A DNA stretch of 64,000 bases from Hericium rajendrae (lineage: Eukaryota; Basidiomycota; Agaricomycetes; Russulales; Hericiaceae), in contig CM065882.1 of NCBI GenBank assembly GCA_033439255.1, positions 248,001 to 312,000 on the forward strand, in the 5' to 3' direction. The notes beneath the pieces are model-generated. The model made no database searches. It was not told the DNA's origin and saw only the letters and a program-made list of their open reading frames with translations. A program made the translations under genes and the position numbers. Numbering within the stretch: position 1 is the first letter of the stretch; each line of letters begins with the position of its first letter. Positions 37,325-49,643 of the stretch are shown here, in pieces.

Positions 37325-39560
37325 TCACGACCGATCCCACTCCCAGCCCTCCGCCGCCCACTCCGGCATCTCCGTCTCGAACTTGCCCACACTCGTCGTA
37401 TACCTCAGCGCATGCAGGAAGATGTACAGCTTCTCCGGCTTCGGGTCAGGGTGCAGCGGCAGGTAGCACTCAGTGCAGTACAGCATGCCGTCGTTCTCCT
37501 CCGCGACGAGTGTCTGCGCCGCGGCCTGCTTCGCCCGCAGCGCCTCCGTCGTCGCATCGGGTGGCGGCGCAACTTTCAGCTCGGCGGGCGGCGTGGAAGG
37601 TGACAAAGCGTGCAGGCGCGCGAAGGCCTCGGGTTCTGTGAACGCTGGTTTCGACTCGACAGGCGCAGGAGCTTCAGCCTCCCCTTCGACGGGCGGCGTT
37701 GGCGTCGTTGCGAGCGAGTAGACCCCAGTATCGCTCGGCGGCGGTGGCGGCGTGGGTGTGCTACCCTCCCCATTCCACGCAGGCCCGCCGCGCTTGCGCT
37801 GGTTCTGCGGTGGCGCGGCCTTGATCTTCATCCCCGGCGGGTGGAGGAGCGCCTTGGCCTTGAACACGACGTCGCGCCAGCGCGACCAGTCTTCGTCTTC
37901 GTCCTGTCATTATCTCGGTAAGGCGGGAGGGGGCGGATGGGAGGCGTCGTACCTTCATGTTACGCAGGCGCGTGATGACGCCCACTGCTTCTGCGGAGAG
38001 CGGGACTGGCGAGCCCATGCCGATGTCATGCCCCGTTTCTCGAGGCAGTAGTTTCGGCTTCTCGGACTCGGCGGTGGCCTGCGCTTCTGGTGCAGAGGCG
38101 TCTGCTTTCGATTCGGCTTGGCCTTGCTGTGGTTTTGAGACAGGTTGTTCGGGTGTCGTGAGTCGTTCGGGGTTAGGTGAACCTTGGAACTGCGGGGGCG
38201 GGACAGGTGCTATGCGTTCTTCGGTCGGGGTTACATCGATGCCGCCTTTGCCCAGATTTTCACCCTGCCGTTTTGAAAGACATTCAGATGATCGTCAGCT
38301 GAAGTAGTCGCAACAGAAGTAAGACACACCCAGATTCTGGTCTCGGAATAAAGAGGGTCATTCGCAATGGGATGGCCAAGGAACTGAAGGTGCACGCGGA
38401 TTTGGTGTGCTATATCAAGTCAGATCAAAGTCGGATGCCCAGCCTCGTCGGAGAAGACCTACAGCGTCCTGTGAGAGGTTGGCCTGAGGAAGAGAACATG
38501 CATGAGATGAGCAGTGACCGATGATATGGAAGAACGCACAGTGCAGTACGCTAGTGTTTGTGTTCGCATCGTAACGGAGACGGTTGAAAACTGTCTTTGC
38601 ATTCTGCGCACGGAGTTCAGTAAATATATGGCGAGGCATATGGTATGGAGACGCACCTTTCCATCAGGGTGGACGATATTCAGTCCCATCTGTCGATCAA
38701 CCGTAAGCAGCGGCTTATCAACGACAACCTCTTCCCTTCAACCAAAATCAATGCTCCGCGACAAACAACAGACCGCGGGCGGACTTACGCAGGAAATTCA
38801 CCGGTGCAGCGTGCGATGTATTCTTTCTTGATCGTGCCCGCGAGGAACTCTTCCGCGAGCAAGTGTGCGCGCTTTGAGGACAGCCCAATGATCATCAGTC
38901 CAGAGGTCAACCTATCAAGCCGATTGACAGCTAATGCAGAGGGTCAGAAATCCTGTGTAGTCGCACTGTAAAGTGGGCACGCACTGTACACTTTCTTGTA
39001 ACCAAAATCATTCTGCAAGATTTCGACCAGCGAGAGGTAGAAATAGCGCCCCGTCGCATGGACCGGCTGTGGAAGACAGAATGGGTTCAGAGGAAGAGAA
39101 GGCGCAGGCAAAGGACGGACGAACGATGCTCCCTGGCTTGTCGATGACTATGAAGTCGCGTTCGAGGTCTTCGTGCAGGATGCGGACGGGCGTGGATGTC
39201 ACGGGCGGCTCATGCCGGTGGACAATGTTTCTGCAGAACGTGGACGTCAGAATGCAGCTCCGCGATCTGAGGACATTTAGTGACGTACTCGAGTCTGTCG
39301 CCATTGCGAATGATAGTGCCGGGTTTTGCGACTTTCCCATTGATCGTCGTTACGCCCGATTCGAGCGCATATCTCTATATGCGCAGTGATTATCCTTCAA
39401 GGAAGCCCTACAAGACCTGGAGAAAGCACGCACATAGTACTCCACTGACCGATCCCGAAACTCGGTGCTCACAACTTCCAAGATCTCGCGATCATACCAC
39501 CGCCCCTTCGCCATCGTCGTATACGGATACCAATATGGCGCAATCTTGCGCAGGCCGGGC
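37325..39560 (-). CDS. RluA-family RNA pseudouridine synthase (RIB2/PUS8-PUS9 type)
   Basis: Isomerises uridine to pseudouridine in RNA, probably tRNA position 32, by family analogy. Exons read in order: [83 protein letters not shown] (catalytic Asp of RLDRxTSGL), [37 protein letters not shown] long Pro/Ala/Glu-rich spacer follows, then [15 protein letters not shown] with [12 protein letters not shown] at the C-terminus. The deaminase domain of yeast Rib2 is absent. The true start is uncertain: coding-like sequence continues upstream but in another frame (see 39561-40371). Confidence 0.85.
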
Positions 39561-40371
39561 CTGGCTCTGGGGGCGGGTGGGGGTCGGACTCGGGCGCCAT
39601 GGCCGCGGTGAGCATGCGGGCGAGGACGCGGCCGAATTGGTCTCGTGCGGGGAGGAGGACTAACGGGAGGTGGACCTTCGCGGTGTAGAATACGGGGCGC
39701 GCCGATGTGTGGAGAGGGTTGGAGGTGGACAGCTAGGGTATTAGGTTAATAAAACCGCTGGAACATGGGTCTTGGTGTGATGGACTGTACCTTGGCAAGA
39801 TGTGAGATGATCAGGGTGCTGGAAGGATGCTGAGGCACACGGTTTGGTAGTGTAAAATTGTGAACAATATAGCAAATAGGAGCACTCACAGAAGGCAGTC
39901 ACGTCCAGACACTTGTCAGGCTATGATGGACCTAGACAATCGCGATTGGTGGATGTCCTACTAACGATACCTAGAACTTCTTTGAAGATGCTGTATAGAT
40001 ATTTGTGTTACGGCTCCGACAGGAAAAGATAGCTTCTCACATACAATAGATCAGGCGACAGGCCAGGAGCTCAGTTGCAAGAAAATCGCGAAGCTAGTTC
40101 AAGACGAGGACGTGATGGAGCAAGACGAAACGCGTCCATTGAAAAGAGTTGGGTGTCATATGACCTCTACCCCGAGCCACGTGAATCTAACGCGCTTGCT
40201 CGCTTACAAGTTACTTCAACTTGCAGGCAAAATCCATCGGGATGGCAGCTCAAAAATGCGAAAATATATTCAATTGCGCTCTAATGATTCCCAGTTGTGC
40301 GATGCATAGCATGTAGCAGACCTCATAGTTGCCTTATCCAAAGGCAGCTTCCATGACCCCTCTGTGTCCCA
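39561..40371 (-). other. Probable 5' exons of the pseudouridine synthase and intergenic gap
   Basis: Minus-strand sequence at about 39730-39560 reads LSTSNPLHTSARPVFYTAK then LVLLPARDQFGRVLARML, preceded by a clear intron (GTACAG...CCTAATACCCTAG) and by HPSSTLIISHLAK. This looks like real coding sequence leading into LRKIAPYWY, but the frame is off by one base across a GC-rich stretch (PEPGPA) near 39560. The rest, to the end of the oxidoreductase gene, shows nothing. Confidence 0.45.
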
Positions 40372-42075
40372 TCACCTAGACTTCCTACCCTCCTCTTCGT
40401 CACCCAGCAACACCTCGCTCTCGAACTCAAACTTCCCTGTCTCCTTGAGCCGCTCGATGAGTGCGTCGCCCATCGCGGTCATGGGCGTAAGGATGCCGCC
40501 CTTCTTCGCGATTGGCGGGAGGTGCGCGCCTGAGGACGGGAGGAGGCACAGCGCCGACTCCGCGAGCATGACTGGGTATGGCTAAATAGCTGCACATGTG
40601 AAAGGAGGGGATGGACGTACTGGCTGTGAGAAGCAGACCGGGGTCGCCGTTGCCTTTGATCACAGTGCTGATACGCGTGGGCCGGGTGCCGGGTGCAGAG
40701 TCGGACGTGCTGACATTGGTATAAGTCATGTAACCCTCCTTGAGAGACCTGGTAACGCTTCTATTAGCGAATCCCGTGGCAGAAAAAGCATAGACAGCGT
40801 ACTCCTGCGAAGGTCCATCATCAGATTTCGGGACTAGCATTTTGGCTAGCCATCGTGCCTGTGGACCAGTTGGTTATCGTCCCGCAAAGGATAACCAGCA
40901 TCACATACCGGAGCGAAGAAGGCGAGACAAAAGCCGCCAATAGCAGCTACCAGCGAAAGGCGCAGCGCGGCAAAGTAGCTCGGCTGGACCAAAAACTCGT
41001 CGTATGTGAAGTGCTGCCCATAGGGTAGTATATCTGCCTGGCCACTGCAACGAGCGTCAAGCGGAGATGACGCACGCAAAAACGCGTACATACATGCAAG
41101 TCTCCGACTGTGAAAATAATGCGAGGAGTCCTGCCGTGCGCTGGACAATCGCGCGGTTTGGGTTGCGCATGATGAAGAACCCGCCATACACGGGTGGCTT
41201 CGTATAGGGCAAGGTATAAACGAGGGGAGGTTTAGGAGATGGATCGCCCGTCACTGAGACGCTATCAGCGATCCAGAAACTTAAAGCGCGACTCGACACC
41301 GAACGCACCTGGGCTCAAGCACCAATCTCTCTCCGAGAATTGCCTCTTGCGCTTCGACACTTCGAAGAATGTCAGCGCGGTCGCAAAACTGCCCGGGCCG
41401 ATCCCGCCTTTGAACGTTACCGCCGAAACGCTGGACGTGATGTCGGCTGAGGGTGTCGAGGGCGTGCTGAGCGCTTTGAGGGTCTTGTTGGCGAGGTGCA
41501 CAGAGATGTCGGCTGGGATGGAGTCGAAGCCACAGGAGGGGACAATGATAGCGTGTGTTTTGGATGCAAGATAGTCCCACCTACACGCGCTCAGGAGGGT
41601 GATGCAATGCACAACAAAGGACGCACTCGTGGATGATATCGTATATCCAAGTCGTTTCGCCCGTGATGTCGACATAGTGGACCCCATGCCGCGCGCAGGC
41701 GCGTACGACGGGCGTCCCGAACTTCATGTACGGCCCGACCGTGGTCGCGACGACCTTTACTTTCTTTACCGCGGCCTCGATCTGATCATAATTTGTCACA
41801 TCCAGTTCGTAGATTAGGATGGAGGGAGGAAGATTGGGAAAATATGACAGAAGCTTCGTGCGCGAGCGCACGCCTATGGCGAGGGTGAACGATTTGGATA
41901 GCTGTGGATGGTCGAGAAGGTATTGTGTGACTAGGCGGCCGCTGTAGCCTTAAGCATGCACAAACCCGACGTACAGCAGGGTTGTGGTAGGATTATGGAA
42001 GGCATAGTCAGTGGCAAGCTACCAGGCGGACAGAGTCGATGTACCGGTCGCGCCCAGGACAAGGATGTCCGCCAT
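40372..42075 (-). CDS. Saccharopine-dehydrogenase-like NAD(P) oxidoreductase
   Basis: Belongs to the saccharopine dehydrogenase NADP-binding-domain/trans-acting enoyl reductase-like group, which acts on lipids or other substrates; the substrate is not deducible. Exon 1 (42075-42045) gives MADILVLGATG and joins across an intron to YSGRLVTQYLLDHP, completing the Rossmann GATGYSG. Then ILIYELDVTNYDQIE, VKVVATTVGPYMKFG, HYVDITGETTWIYD, IVPSCGFDSIPADIS and VTFKGGIGPGSFATAL. A hydrophobic segment (LRLSLVAAIGGFCLAF) near the middle may anchor it to a membrane or lipid droplet. The C-terminus has GNGDPGLLLTAS and ALIERLKETGKFEFE. Several short introns. Confidence 0.88.
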
Positions 42076-43915
42076 TGACTGATGACTTCCAAACGAATAT
42101 TAGGCAACAGTCTATTGTATTATTCTCTAGAAATGCAGGAGGAGGTAGGTGGTGATGGGAGGAAGGAAGGAAGATGTGGAGGTCGTGCCAGGCGACGTCA
42201 GTGACGGCTTCAAGACCGCATGGCGCGCGGCCGAACTCGGATGTCACTTTGCCTTCAACGTGCATGTGCGTTTGTACAGACCTGTCTCTCTCTACCGCTT
42301 CAGCTACAAAGGTCAGTATATACATGCTGGGAATCCCCTCGTTCAGAGCGGAACTCGCTGAACACTGGACTTCGCCATTATTGGCGGCGCCATTGAAGGA
42401 ACAGCAGCTACTCGTTTGCATGGAGGACGTCGAAGCGCGGCCACCGTACCTGGGACTGCTTGGTCTGCGGCTTCATCTCGCCGGCTGGGCAAACTTACTT
42501 ATCTATGATGCAAACCTCGAAAATCGGCGAGCTTCGAGCTCAAGTAAGTATGCGTAGGTATGCGCAAGTTGAAGGAACCTTCGAGCGACTCAACTCCCTG
42601 GGGATTCCGAGTCGTTGCGCTGTCTCGGCGCCGCGGGCATCCCTTGGTCTCGCCACCGAATCGGCCATCGGGCACTTGCTTCCTTTTTTCCACTGGCCGG
42701 TTTCCGAGCTCGCATCACAGAGCGATGATCGTTTGTGCCAGTCTGCGTTGCTGACCTCACAAAGAAGACTGTCATTCTGTGCATCGAGCCTCTGTGTGAG
42801 CCTCGCAACAGAGACCGGGCTCCGAGCGGCGAGCCATGCTTTTTCGGATACTGCGGTAAGTACCGGTCGGTGTAGCGCTGCAGGGGCAACATCTTCGCCG
42901 TTTGCTGATTGTTTCTGTTCAGAATCGTGTATGTTCGATGGACAAGGATGGACAGTTCTCGCGATCCGTTTATGCGCCTGGCGTAAAGTTGCACTGATCA
43001 ATACACTGCTTTTTATGTGGCTTACCTCAGATAAATAAATCGCGAAGAACAGCTATGAGTCCTCTCGCCTCCGTCAGCGTTCACGGCACCAGCTTTCCGC
43101 ATCTCGATATGCACTCAAAATTTCCGTATGTTGCACAGAGTATCTCACACGACTCAGGGGGTGTATTCGGTCTTCATCGATATCGTCAGGTCGGTGTTCC
43201 ATAATGCCAACTGCGAAGGCGGGCTGCTCACTTCGCGAGGCACAGTAGAACGGTGTATAAAGGCCTCGCCAAGGCACAGTATACCTACAGTACGTAACTT
43301 ACTACGAATGGTTGCTATAGTCGAGATGACATCGAGCGACGTACGCATAACGGCGGCAGCAAATCGTTTTCCTTCTTTTTTCTTTCCTGAAAAAGGCGGG
43401 CCTGGGCGGATTCGTTTTCTGCAAAGACGTTGGAGACCGAAGGCGGTTCGGCAATCGGCATGCCGAGGCTTATTGTGAGTCCGTCTGCTCATCGCTGGTC
43501 AGTAATTCTGCCGTCTTCCTTTCGTCTTCCGCATCTTTCTCTGATTTTTCTGCGTTTCTACGATGTGCTGATTCCTCACCACGGTTCGTAGCTGGCGCCA
43601 ATCCGCTGCTTGCGTGTTCCACGGTACCCTGATTGACGTCGGTGAGTGTGAGAATGCATGTAATGTGCCTGCAGATGGAAGGCAAACGCGTCTTCCTGCA
43701 GGACATCGAGCCCTATCGAGCCCGAGTCGCGCTGGTGATCGGCGTGTGCTGGATAAAAATATACTGACCCACCCACAGTTCCTCCGCGTCAAACTATTAA
43801 GAAACTTATATCGATTTTTAGGGATGTATAAAGAAGCTAAGCCTGCTCTTCAACTCGCATCGTCTCGCCTACCATCGCCTTTACCCCTACCCAACTCTCA
43901 GCACCAATACCCAAT
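42076..43915. other. Intergenic region, 1.8 kb
   Basis: It separates the divergent oxidoreductase and SDR genes. Overlapping open frames on both strands at 42460-43038 lack any recognisable motif. A TATA box for the SDR gene is at its right end. Confidence 0.45.
43827..43833 (+). promoter_or_regulatory. TATA box of the SDR gene
   Basis: TATAAAG about 85 bp before the ATG at 43916. Confidence 0.55.
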
Positions 43916-45297
43916 ATGACCATTGCATCCACACCCAGCAAGGTTCTCGTCTCCGGCGCAAACGGTTACATTGCCATCTGGCTCGTGCAACGCCTCTTGC
44001 AGAAGGGCTACTTCGTCCGCGGCACTGTCCGCTCTGAGAAGAAGGGCGACCACCTGCGGAAGCTGTTCAAGTCCTATGGCGAGAAGCTCGAGCTTGTCGT
44101 CGTTGAGGACATCACGAAGGTCAGTGGTGCTGTTCTGCTTTTTTTGAGACGGCGTGCTGAGTTGCGTCGTTGTCTTTAGGAGGGTGCCTTTGATGAGGCT
44201 GTCAAAGGAATGGACCTTGTCGAGCACATGTCGTCGCCTTTCCATCACAGGGTCTCGCACCCTGACGGTTAGTATACTAAACGTCTATTTCCATGAGCAT
44301 TGACCGACACTATTTTACGCAGAACTCATTGGTCCAGCTGTCAAGGGTACCGTCGGCATCCTCGAATCGGTGAAGAAATACGCGTAAGTCCATATTTCTT
44401 GCACCCGGCAACTTCCGAGAAGTTGACATGCCCCCGCCTGCAGTCCGTCAGTGAAGCGCGTCGTCATCACCTCGTCCATGGCCGCCGTCCTCGACTCTTT
44501 TCCCAAGAGCGACTCCCCGATCACCCGCTACGACGAGAACAGCTGGAACAACTCGGTGATTGAGTACGTTGTTGAGAAGGAGGGTCCAGAGCCGCCGCTC
44601 TGGTACTTTGCTTCGAAGACGCTGGCCGAAAAGGGTGAGAGGCGCCGACTTACCTGGTTCATACCGCGGCTAACATGTTCCACAGCCGCATGGGACTTCG
44701 TGGAAAAGAACAAGAGCGAGATCAACTTCGATCTCGTCGTGCTCAACCCGCCGTACGTCTGGGGGGTAAGCCGTAATATCATTGAAAAGTAGCATCCTCG
44801 CTCATCGTCCGTCCCGTCAGCCCACCCTCGCCGATATCAATTCTCCGGCAGAGCTGAACGAGTCCCTCTCGATGTTGCACACTTTCATCATCAAGACCGA
44901 CTCCACCCCCGACTTCCCCACCTATGCCAGCGGCTGGGTCGATGTCCGCGATGTCGCCGAGGCGCATGTTCTTGCTGCGGAGACGCCCGCAGCCGGCGGG
45001 AACCGCTTCCTCATCTGTGGTGGCTCCTACCACTGGCAAGAAATATGTACGTTTCTACTTTTGTCTCTGTCTTCGCTGTCCCTGACTAGTTGTACAGTCG
45101 ACGCAGCCAACGCTGTCAAGCCGCAGCTTGTCCACAACCTCGTTAAGGGCAACCCCGGCACCGGGAAGGATATCTCGGCGAGCCTCGTCTTCGAGACGGC
45201 GAAGGCGAAGCGCGTGCTTGGGATGAAGTTCCATACCCTGGATGAGACTCTTGCCGATACTCTTGCCGACTGGAAGCAGAAGGGCTTCGCGGCATGA
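43916..45297 (+). CDS. Extended SDR: NAD(P)-dependent ketoreductase/dihydroflavonol-reductase-like
   Basis: Seven exons (43916-44119, 44180-44267, 44323-44383, 44444-44634, 44686-44765, 44821-45046, 45098-45297) give exactly 349 residues. Signatures: VLVSGANGYIAIWLVQ (cofactor glycine motif), GTVRSEKKGDHLRKL, VVEDITKEGAFDEAV, GPAVKGTVGILESVKK, KRVVITSSMAAVLD (active Ser) and WYFASKTLAEKAAWDF (YxxxK catalytic pair). Then LVVLNPPYVWG, YASGWVDVRDVAEAHV and NRFLICGGSYHWQEI. This is the layout of yeast Gre2-type methylglyoxal/ketone reductases and plant dihydroflavonol reductases; the substrate in this fungus is unknown. A TATA box lies upstream. Confidence 0.93.
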
Positions 45298-45603
45298 TTG
45301 TTGCACCTGGTTCGAGACTACTCTTAGACTAGATTACTGTAGACCCGGTTTCGGTTGTATCATAGTGCATTGATAGGCTGTATGATGTCACCTTCAGACG
45401 TGGATTTCTCACGGAAAGTGCGCCTATCTGCATCATCAATGTCGAACATTGTAGCATACTTGTGTTTCGAGTACCTGCAGTGGTGTAGATAAGTACCAAC
45501 GTTATTGAATATAGAGTATAGAGGAACTTGAATCAAAATATATAACGCATGTGGTCCCCACAGTCCTGTGCGCGACCCTAGGAACCATCTGCTTATCATC
45601 TTG

Positions 45604-45625
45604 TCGACCGCCCATGGGCGGTCGA
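45604..45625. repeat. 22-nt perfect palindrome, no spacer
   Basis: An 11-nt arm tcgaccgccca is followed directly by its exact reverse complement, centred on ATG|GGC near 45614/45615. It lies 20 nt from the tRNA terminator run. Function unknown; it could be a DNA-binding site or chance. Confidence 0.7.
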
Positions 45626-45643
45626 TGCCCGCGTACACCGGTT

Positions 45644-45652
45644 AAAAAAAAA
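45644..45652 (-). terminator. Pol III terminator (T9 on minus strand)
   Basis: Nine A on the plus strand, so nine T on the minus strand, 21 nt after the tRNA end. Confidence 0.65.
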
Positions 45653-45673
45653 TACTCATATTTCAAACTCGAT

Positions 45674-45754
45674 TGACCACCGCAGGGGTCGAACCTGCAA
45701 TCTCCTGATTACAATAAGTCGTAGTCAGACGCGATGCCATTTCGCCAGGCGGCC
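45674..45754 (-). tRNA. tRNA-Arg(ACG) with a 9-nt intron
   Basis: The same 72-nt tRNA as at 22422 and 24752, interrupted by CTTATTGTA (plus-strand 45710-45718). The insert sits exactly after the base 3' to the anticodon (position 37/38), the canonical place for nuclear tRNA introns. Removing it restores loop CTACGAA and anticodon ACG. All stems are otherwise unchanged. Confidence 0.93.
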
Positions 45755-45894
45755 ATATGAACAAATATTTATCCTCTAATTATTTCATATCGAATGCAAA
45801 GAAGTCCTAGTTTACAGACTATGCAGATCTATGCGTCCGTCTCTGTACCCAAATCCATGCACAGATATCTATCCCTGCCCCGCCCCACCCATAT

Positions 45895-47945
45895 TCACGG
45901 TGTCTCCTCTCCAGGCAGCTGGGGCTTGCCCTCTGTAAACCACGCGGACTGGTCAACAAAGCCCAGCGGCCCAGGGGCTAGAGGCTGTGCGGATTGGAGC
46001 TCAAGCTGAACATGCTGCCGTGCCTCTGACAGCAGCGATGGGACACCGGACGGCCGGTCCTCTGTCGACGGTAGGGCGGGTTGCGCGCGTGCGCTTTGTA
46101 TGGACGGCGCCGCGCGTCTCGGCGATAACGGCTGCCTGGGAAGAGACGGTGTAGATGGTGCTGCACCGGGCTTCAGAGACGCATTGGCGGCACGCAAGTC
46201 CCTGAAGGGTTGCTCCCGAACTTTGGGGTCGGACTTGTCATCGACATGTGAAGAATTCTCGTTATGGGAAAGCTGTTGACCCTTGGGCGAGGGCGGGCCT
46301 CTGGTCCCTATCTCGCTGCATCTGGCCACCGTAGTGTGCTCCTCTTCTGTGGGTGGAATCTTGAGGATAGTGTTTTGCACCCGTTTGAGCGGCCTGTAGC
46401 GGAGGAGATCGAGAACCCATTCTTCTATGCCCGACTGGGACTTACATCGCTACAGGCCAAATCATGCAACGCACGCACGTCGAACAACGAGGTCACGCAC
46501 GGTATAAAACAGGAATCGGCCATCTGCGCCTCCAAGTAGGATGTCGGAATTGGTCGTGACCAAGCGTGTGTATTGGTAGAGTACACATGGCATGCGTGTA
46601 GCGATGTCGTCGTGGAACGGCGACCCCGGACCCGCAGCAGGCAGTCGCGACTCCGACAGCGGGATCCTGTGGCACCCATCCTGCTCGGAGGCCATCTGGC
46701 CTGTGGTTCCGCTCACTGACGGCACCGAATCCTTGAACTGCGCGATAAACGTCCGCACGACGCGCACGCACTTGTCATCGTAATCCTCGACGCTGCTGCT
46801 GCAGAAATACATCGCGTCGCCCACGATACTGAGCCCGCGCACCGCGCATGGCTGCATGGTCTCCATGTCGTGCATCTCAGGAAGGTTTCCCGCGTACACC
46901 GAGAAGATACACACGTTGTCAGGGCCCCATTTTTTCCAAGGCATCTTTGAAACGTTCACCTTCCCTCGCGCCCGTGTAACCCTGGTGCGGAGTCTCTTGC
47001 GCGAGATAACGAACACGGTCTGCACGTACTCGGGCTCGGCCCCTTCTTCAGTAATGGCGCGGTGCCACATGTCGACTGCGATGGCACAAGAACTGCCGAC
47101 GGTAGACACGGGGGTGTCGGCGTGCAACTGCATATCACGCAGCAGATCCGTGGCCTTGAGACGTGGTAATTGGTACGCGCGAAGGAGTTTCAGAGCGTCG
47201 CCAGCGAATTCCCAGACGTCGAGCGAGGGACAGCCCTTGGTGTCGCGCGTCCCATGGGGATGGGCCAGGAGAACCAGCGTCTCGGTTAGGAATACAAACG
47301 AGATATACTGTTCTCGTGCACATATGACCTGTGGAGGAATCAGCTGTGCCATCTGGAGAGAGGAAGGATTTACCATCGGTACGCCCCCCCAACGCCAATT
47401 AAAGAAATAGAAATCCGCTGCGAGGGAGGAATTCCCTTGGTTTATTTGCACCCCCACTATTCCACCCGCGATTCGAATAACTGGTCGGAAGGCCTTTTCA
47501 TCACTCCGAAGCACCTTCGTCGGTATGATGACTTCAACATCGTGCGCCCAAGGGTGGGGATGGTCTTTGCGTGATAATAACTGCATATGGAAGCGATACT
47601 CCATACCGCGAGTATCTCTGGTGTGCAAGCATGTCAACATGGCCGCAGAAGTAAAGAGATGCAGACTCACTCTGTCAACTTCCAACCCCAACCCGTGCAC
47701 GTCACCAACAGATCCTGTGCTGGATCCGTCGCATGTGCATCCACGCCCAGCTTCTGTTCACTCACTATGCCTATCGGCGGCGCCTGTAGTGTTTCCGCAT
47801 ATGTGGATGCCTCCCGATCGTGGGCGTCCACCAAGACGATGGTTTTATCTTCCATTTGTAAAGTCAGCACACCCTCGCGCAGCGCATAGTCCTCCTCGTG
47901 CGACACTGGCAGTGCAGAGAACGCCCCGATGCGCAGACGTGTCAT
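45895..47945 (-). CDS. Large protein resembling C-terminal part of Agaricomycete F-box proteins
   Basis: Three exons are read. The first (from the ATG at 47945 or earlier) has MTRLRIGAFSALPVSHE, TLQMEDKTIVLVDAHD and TGWGWKLTE. After a GTGAGT intron, a long exon holds DTRGMEYRFHMQLLS, QYISFVFLTETLVLLAHP, SLDVWEFAGDALKLL and ILLGGADGRFLFYT. After another intron, SGIEEWVLDLLRYRPL leads to a Pro/Ser-rich tail ending KPQLPGEETP. The FLTETLVLLAHPxG...LDVW pattern is seen in many mushroom F-box proteins with a propeller-like region. The expected N-terminal F-box was not found; the frame is open to 48209 and an upstream exon may exist. Confidence 0.62.
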
Positions 47946-49643
47946 CTCTGCTGCCGTCGTGTTGCTAGCGCTGCGTTCCGTTCGTAAACAGGTATGACAC
48001 TTGTTCAAGAGAAGTGCTGTGGATCGTCTAAAACACAAAGACGTATGATCAAATGTCGAGAGTCGGGTAGATGGCGCGTGGCAGCGGTGATCTTCAAAGT
48101 AGTCTCCGCCTCGAGAGAAGGGAAGAATATTTGGAGAAGTAGGTCGTAGCGAGTCCACTTGGCGTCTTTTATCGCAAGATGGTAGATGCTGCGTGGCATC
48201 CCAAAGCAAAAATGGTTATCATGCTACCGAAAGACGTTAGCCAGTGTAGGAAACTGGACAACGAACACTTAATCAGTGGCATGCAGGAGAAAAGCGAACG
48301 GGAATATAATCGTAAGGAGTTGCCATGGATATTTGAATGCAAAACAGATTTCAAGATACAACACTTGGACCGCGACATGCGACATATACTTTGATTCCTG
48401 ACTGAGACCGGGCGTGCTGGTAGAAGAGATATTATTCGCGAATAAAGTACAACGTAAAAGCGACGAACCTTCAAATTAGATACCGCGACATCAGCAGACT
48501 TTTTAACAGTCCACCAAAGCAATGACAAGCTATGCTTCGACAATTTTGTACGGGAAATCATGAGACACCTTCACACTTTGACCACTTCGTCGACAGTCAC
48601 TAGATTAGAACAAGTCCAGTCTTCGTGATGCAATTGAAAGCGCGGGACGAAGGAGTCTTTTGTTGAACCCTGGAAGTAAAGCACCGTAGCAACCCTCGCC
48701 GCATAGCAGAAAAATGACTCCCTTTTGCTGTTAAAGCCAAAGAACATGCAGACCAATAAGCATGAAGGTAGAAATGAAGTGCAAACGCGGTGACTCGGTG
48801 TCGGACGCCGTGACGCCGTCGCAAGCCAAGAAGCCGGGACAAAGGATCACGTGCCATTGTGGGCAGAAAATCCAGATTTTTTTGGACTTTTCCAAGTAGT
48901 ACTTCAAGTAGTTCCCTCCTCTCCGCATTTTGCTCGATTCTGCACGGTAGTCAACCGCCGATGCTCAATTTTAACAGGACGTCTTGGTATCACCCACAGT
49001 GACACACTCCGGCGATGATTGGTGGCCAGGCAAACTGAATCGGGCGAGCTGTGAGGATCGTCATCGATACATCACCGGCGTAAAGTCACAGCACCCCTCA
49101 TGAGATAGATCACGCAGAATGACTCGGTATTTTCTGAACGAGGTCAGTGATAGAGGCTACAACCAATATGGCTAATGAAAATCCCTACAACACGATGTCA
49201 TTGTGCGGCAGAAATGCTAATGAACATTAAGGTTCATGCGACATGGCAGTCGAGACATTATAGTAAGCCCATCACCTATACGCACACATCAACCCATTGC
49301 AACCCCCATCTTTCAGCCAGGATTTTACTGCCATTGGATCGACGCGTCCATTATGGCACTGAGCGTATTGTCGCTACCTTAGATCTTGCAGATCCCCGGG
49401 TCCGGACGGATAGGGTCAACTTCGCAAACGCCCACCTAGAACACGATGTCAGGGGGGAACGCATACGTCGTTCAGCGGCTACTGTTGCCGAGGCTACTAT
49501 AGTACTTACCCCCGCCTGTCGTCGGTGTCATCTGAATCAGCGGCCGGGACATATAAATGAGCAGGAAGCATCTGGCCGTGGGCTTCCTCAGTGTTTCGTC
49601 CCCACCCCCCTCCCAACGCTTCCATCTATCTAATCGTAAAGAC
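47946..49643. other. Intergenic region, 1.7 kb
   Basis: It separates the divergent F-box-type gene and the first aldo/keto reductase. It may hold a missed first exon of the former. No other gene or repeat seen; a TATA box lies at its right end. Confidence 0.45.
49552..49558 (+). promoter_or_regulatory. TATA box of aldo/keto reductase 1
   Basis: TATAAAT about 90 bp before the ATG at 49644. Confidence 0.55.

Larger units (their letters stand above)
45298..45673. other. Intergenic region with a perfect palindrome
   Basis: It lies between the SDR gene and the tRNA on the opposite strand. It contains a 22-nt perfect palindrome (45604-45625) and the A9 run that is the tRNA terminator on the minus strand. 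No gene. Confidence 0.5.

Noticed and set aside
42460-43038. Overlapping open frames on both strands upstream of the SDR gene
   Set aside because: Neither frame has motifs or splice structure, and they mirror each other's composition.
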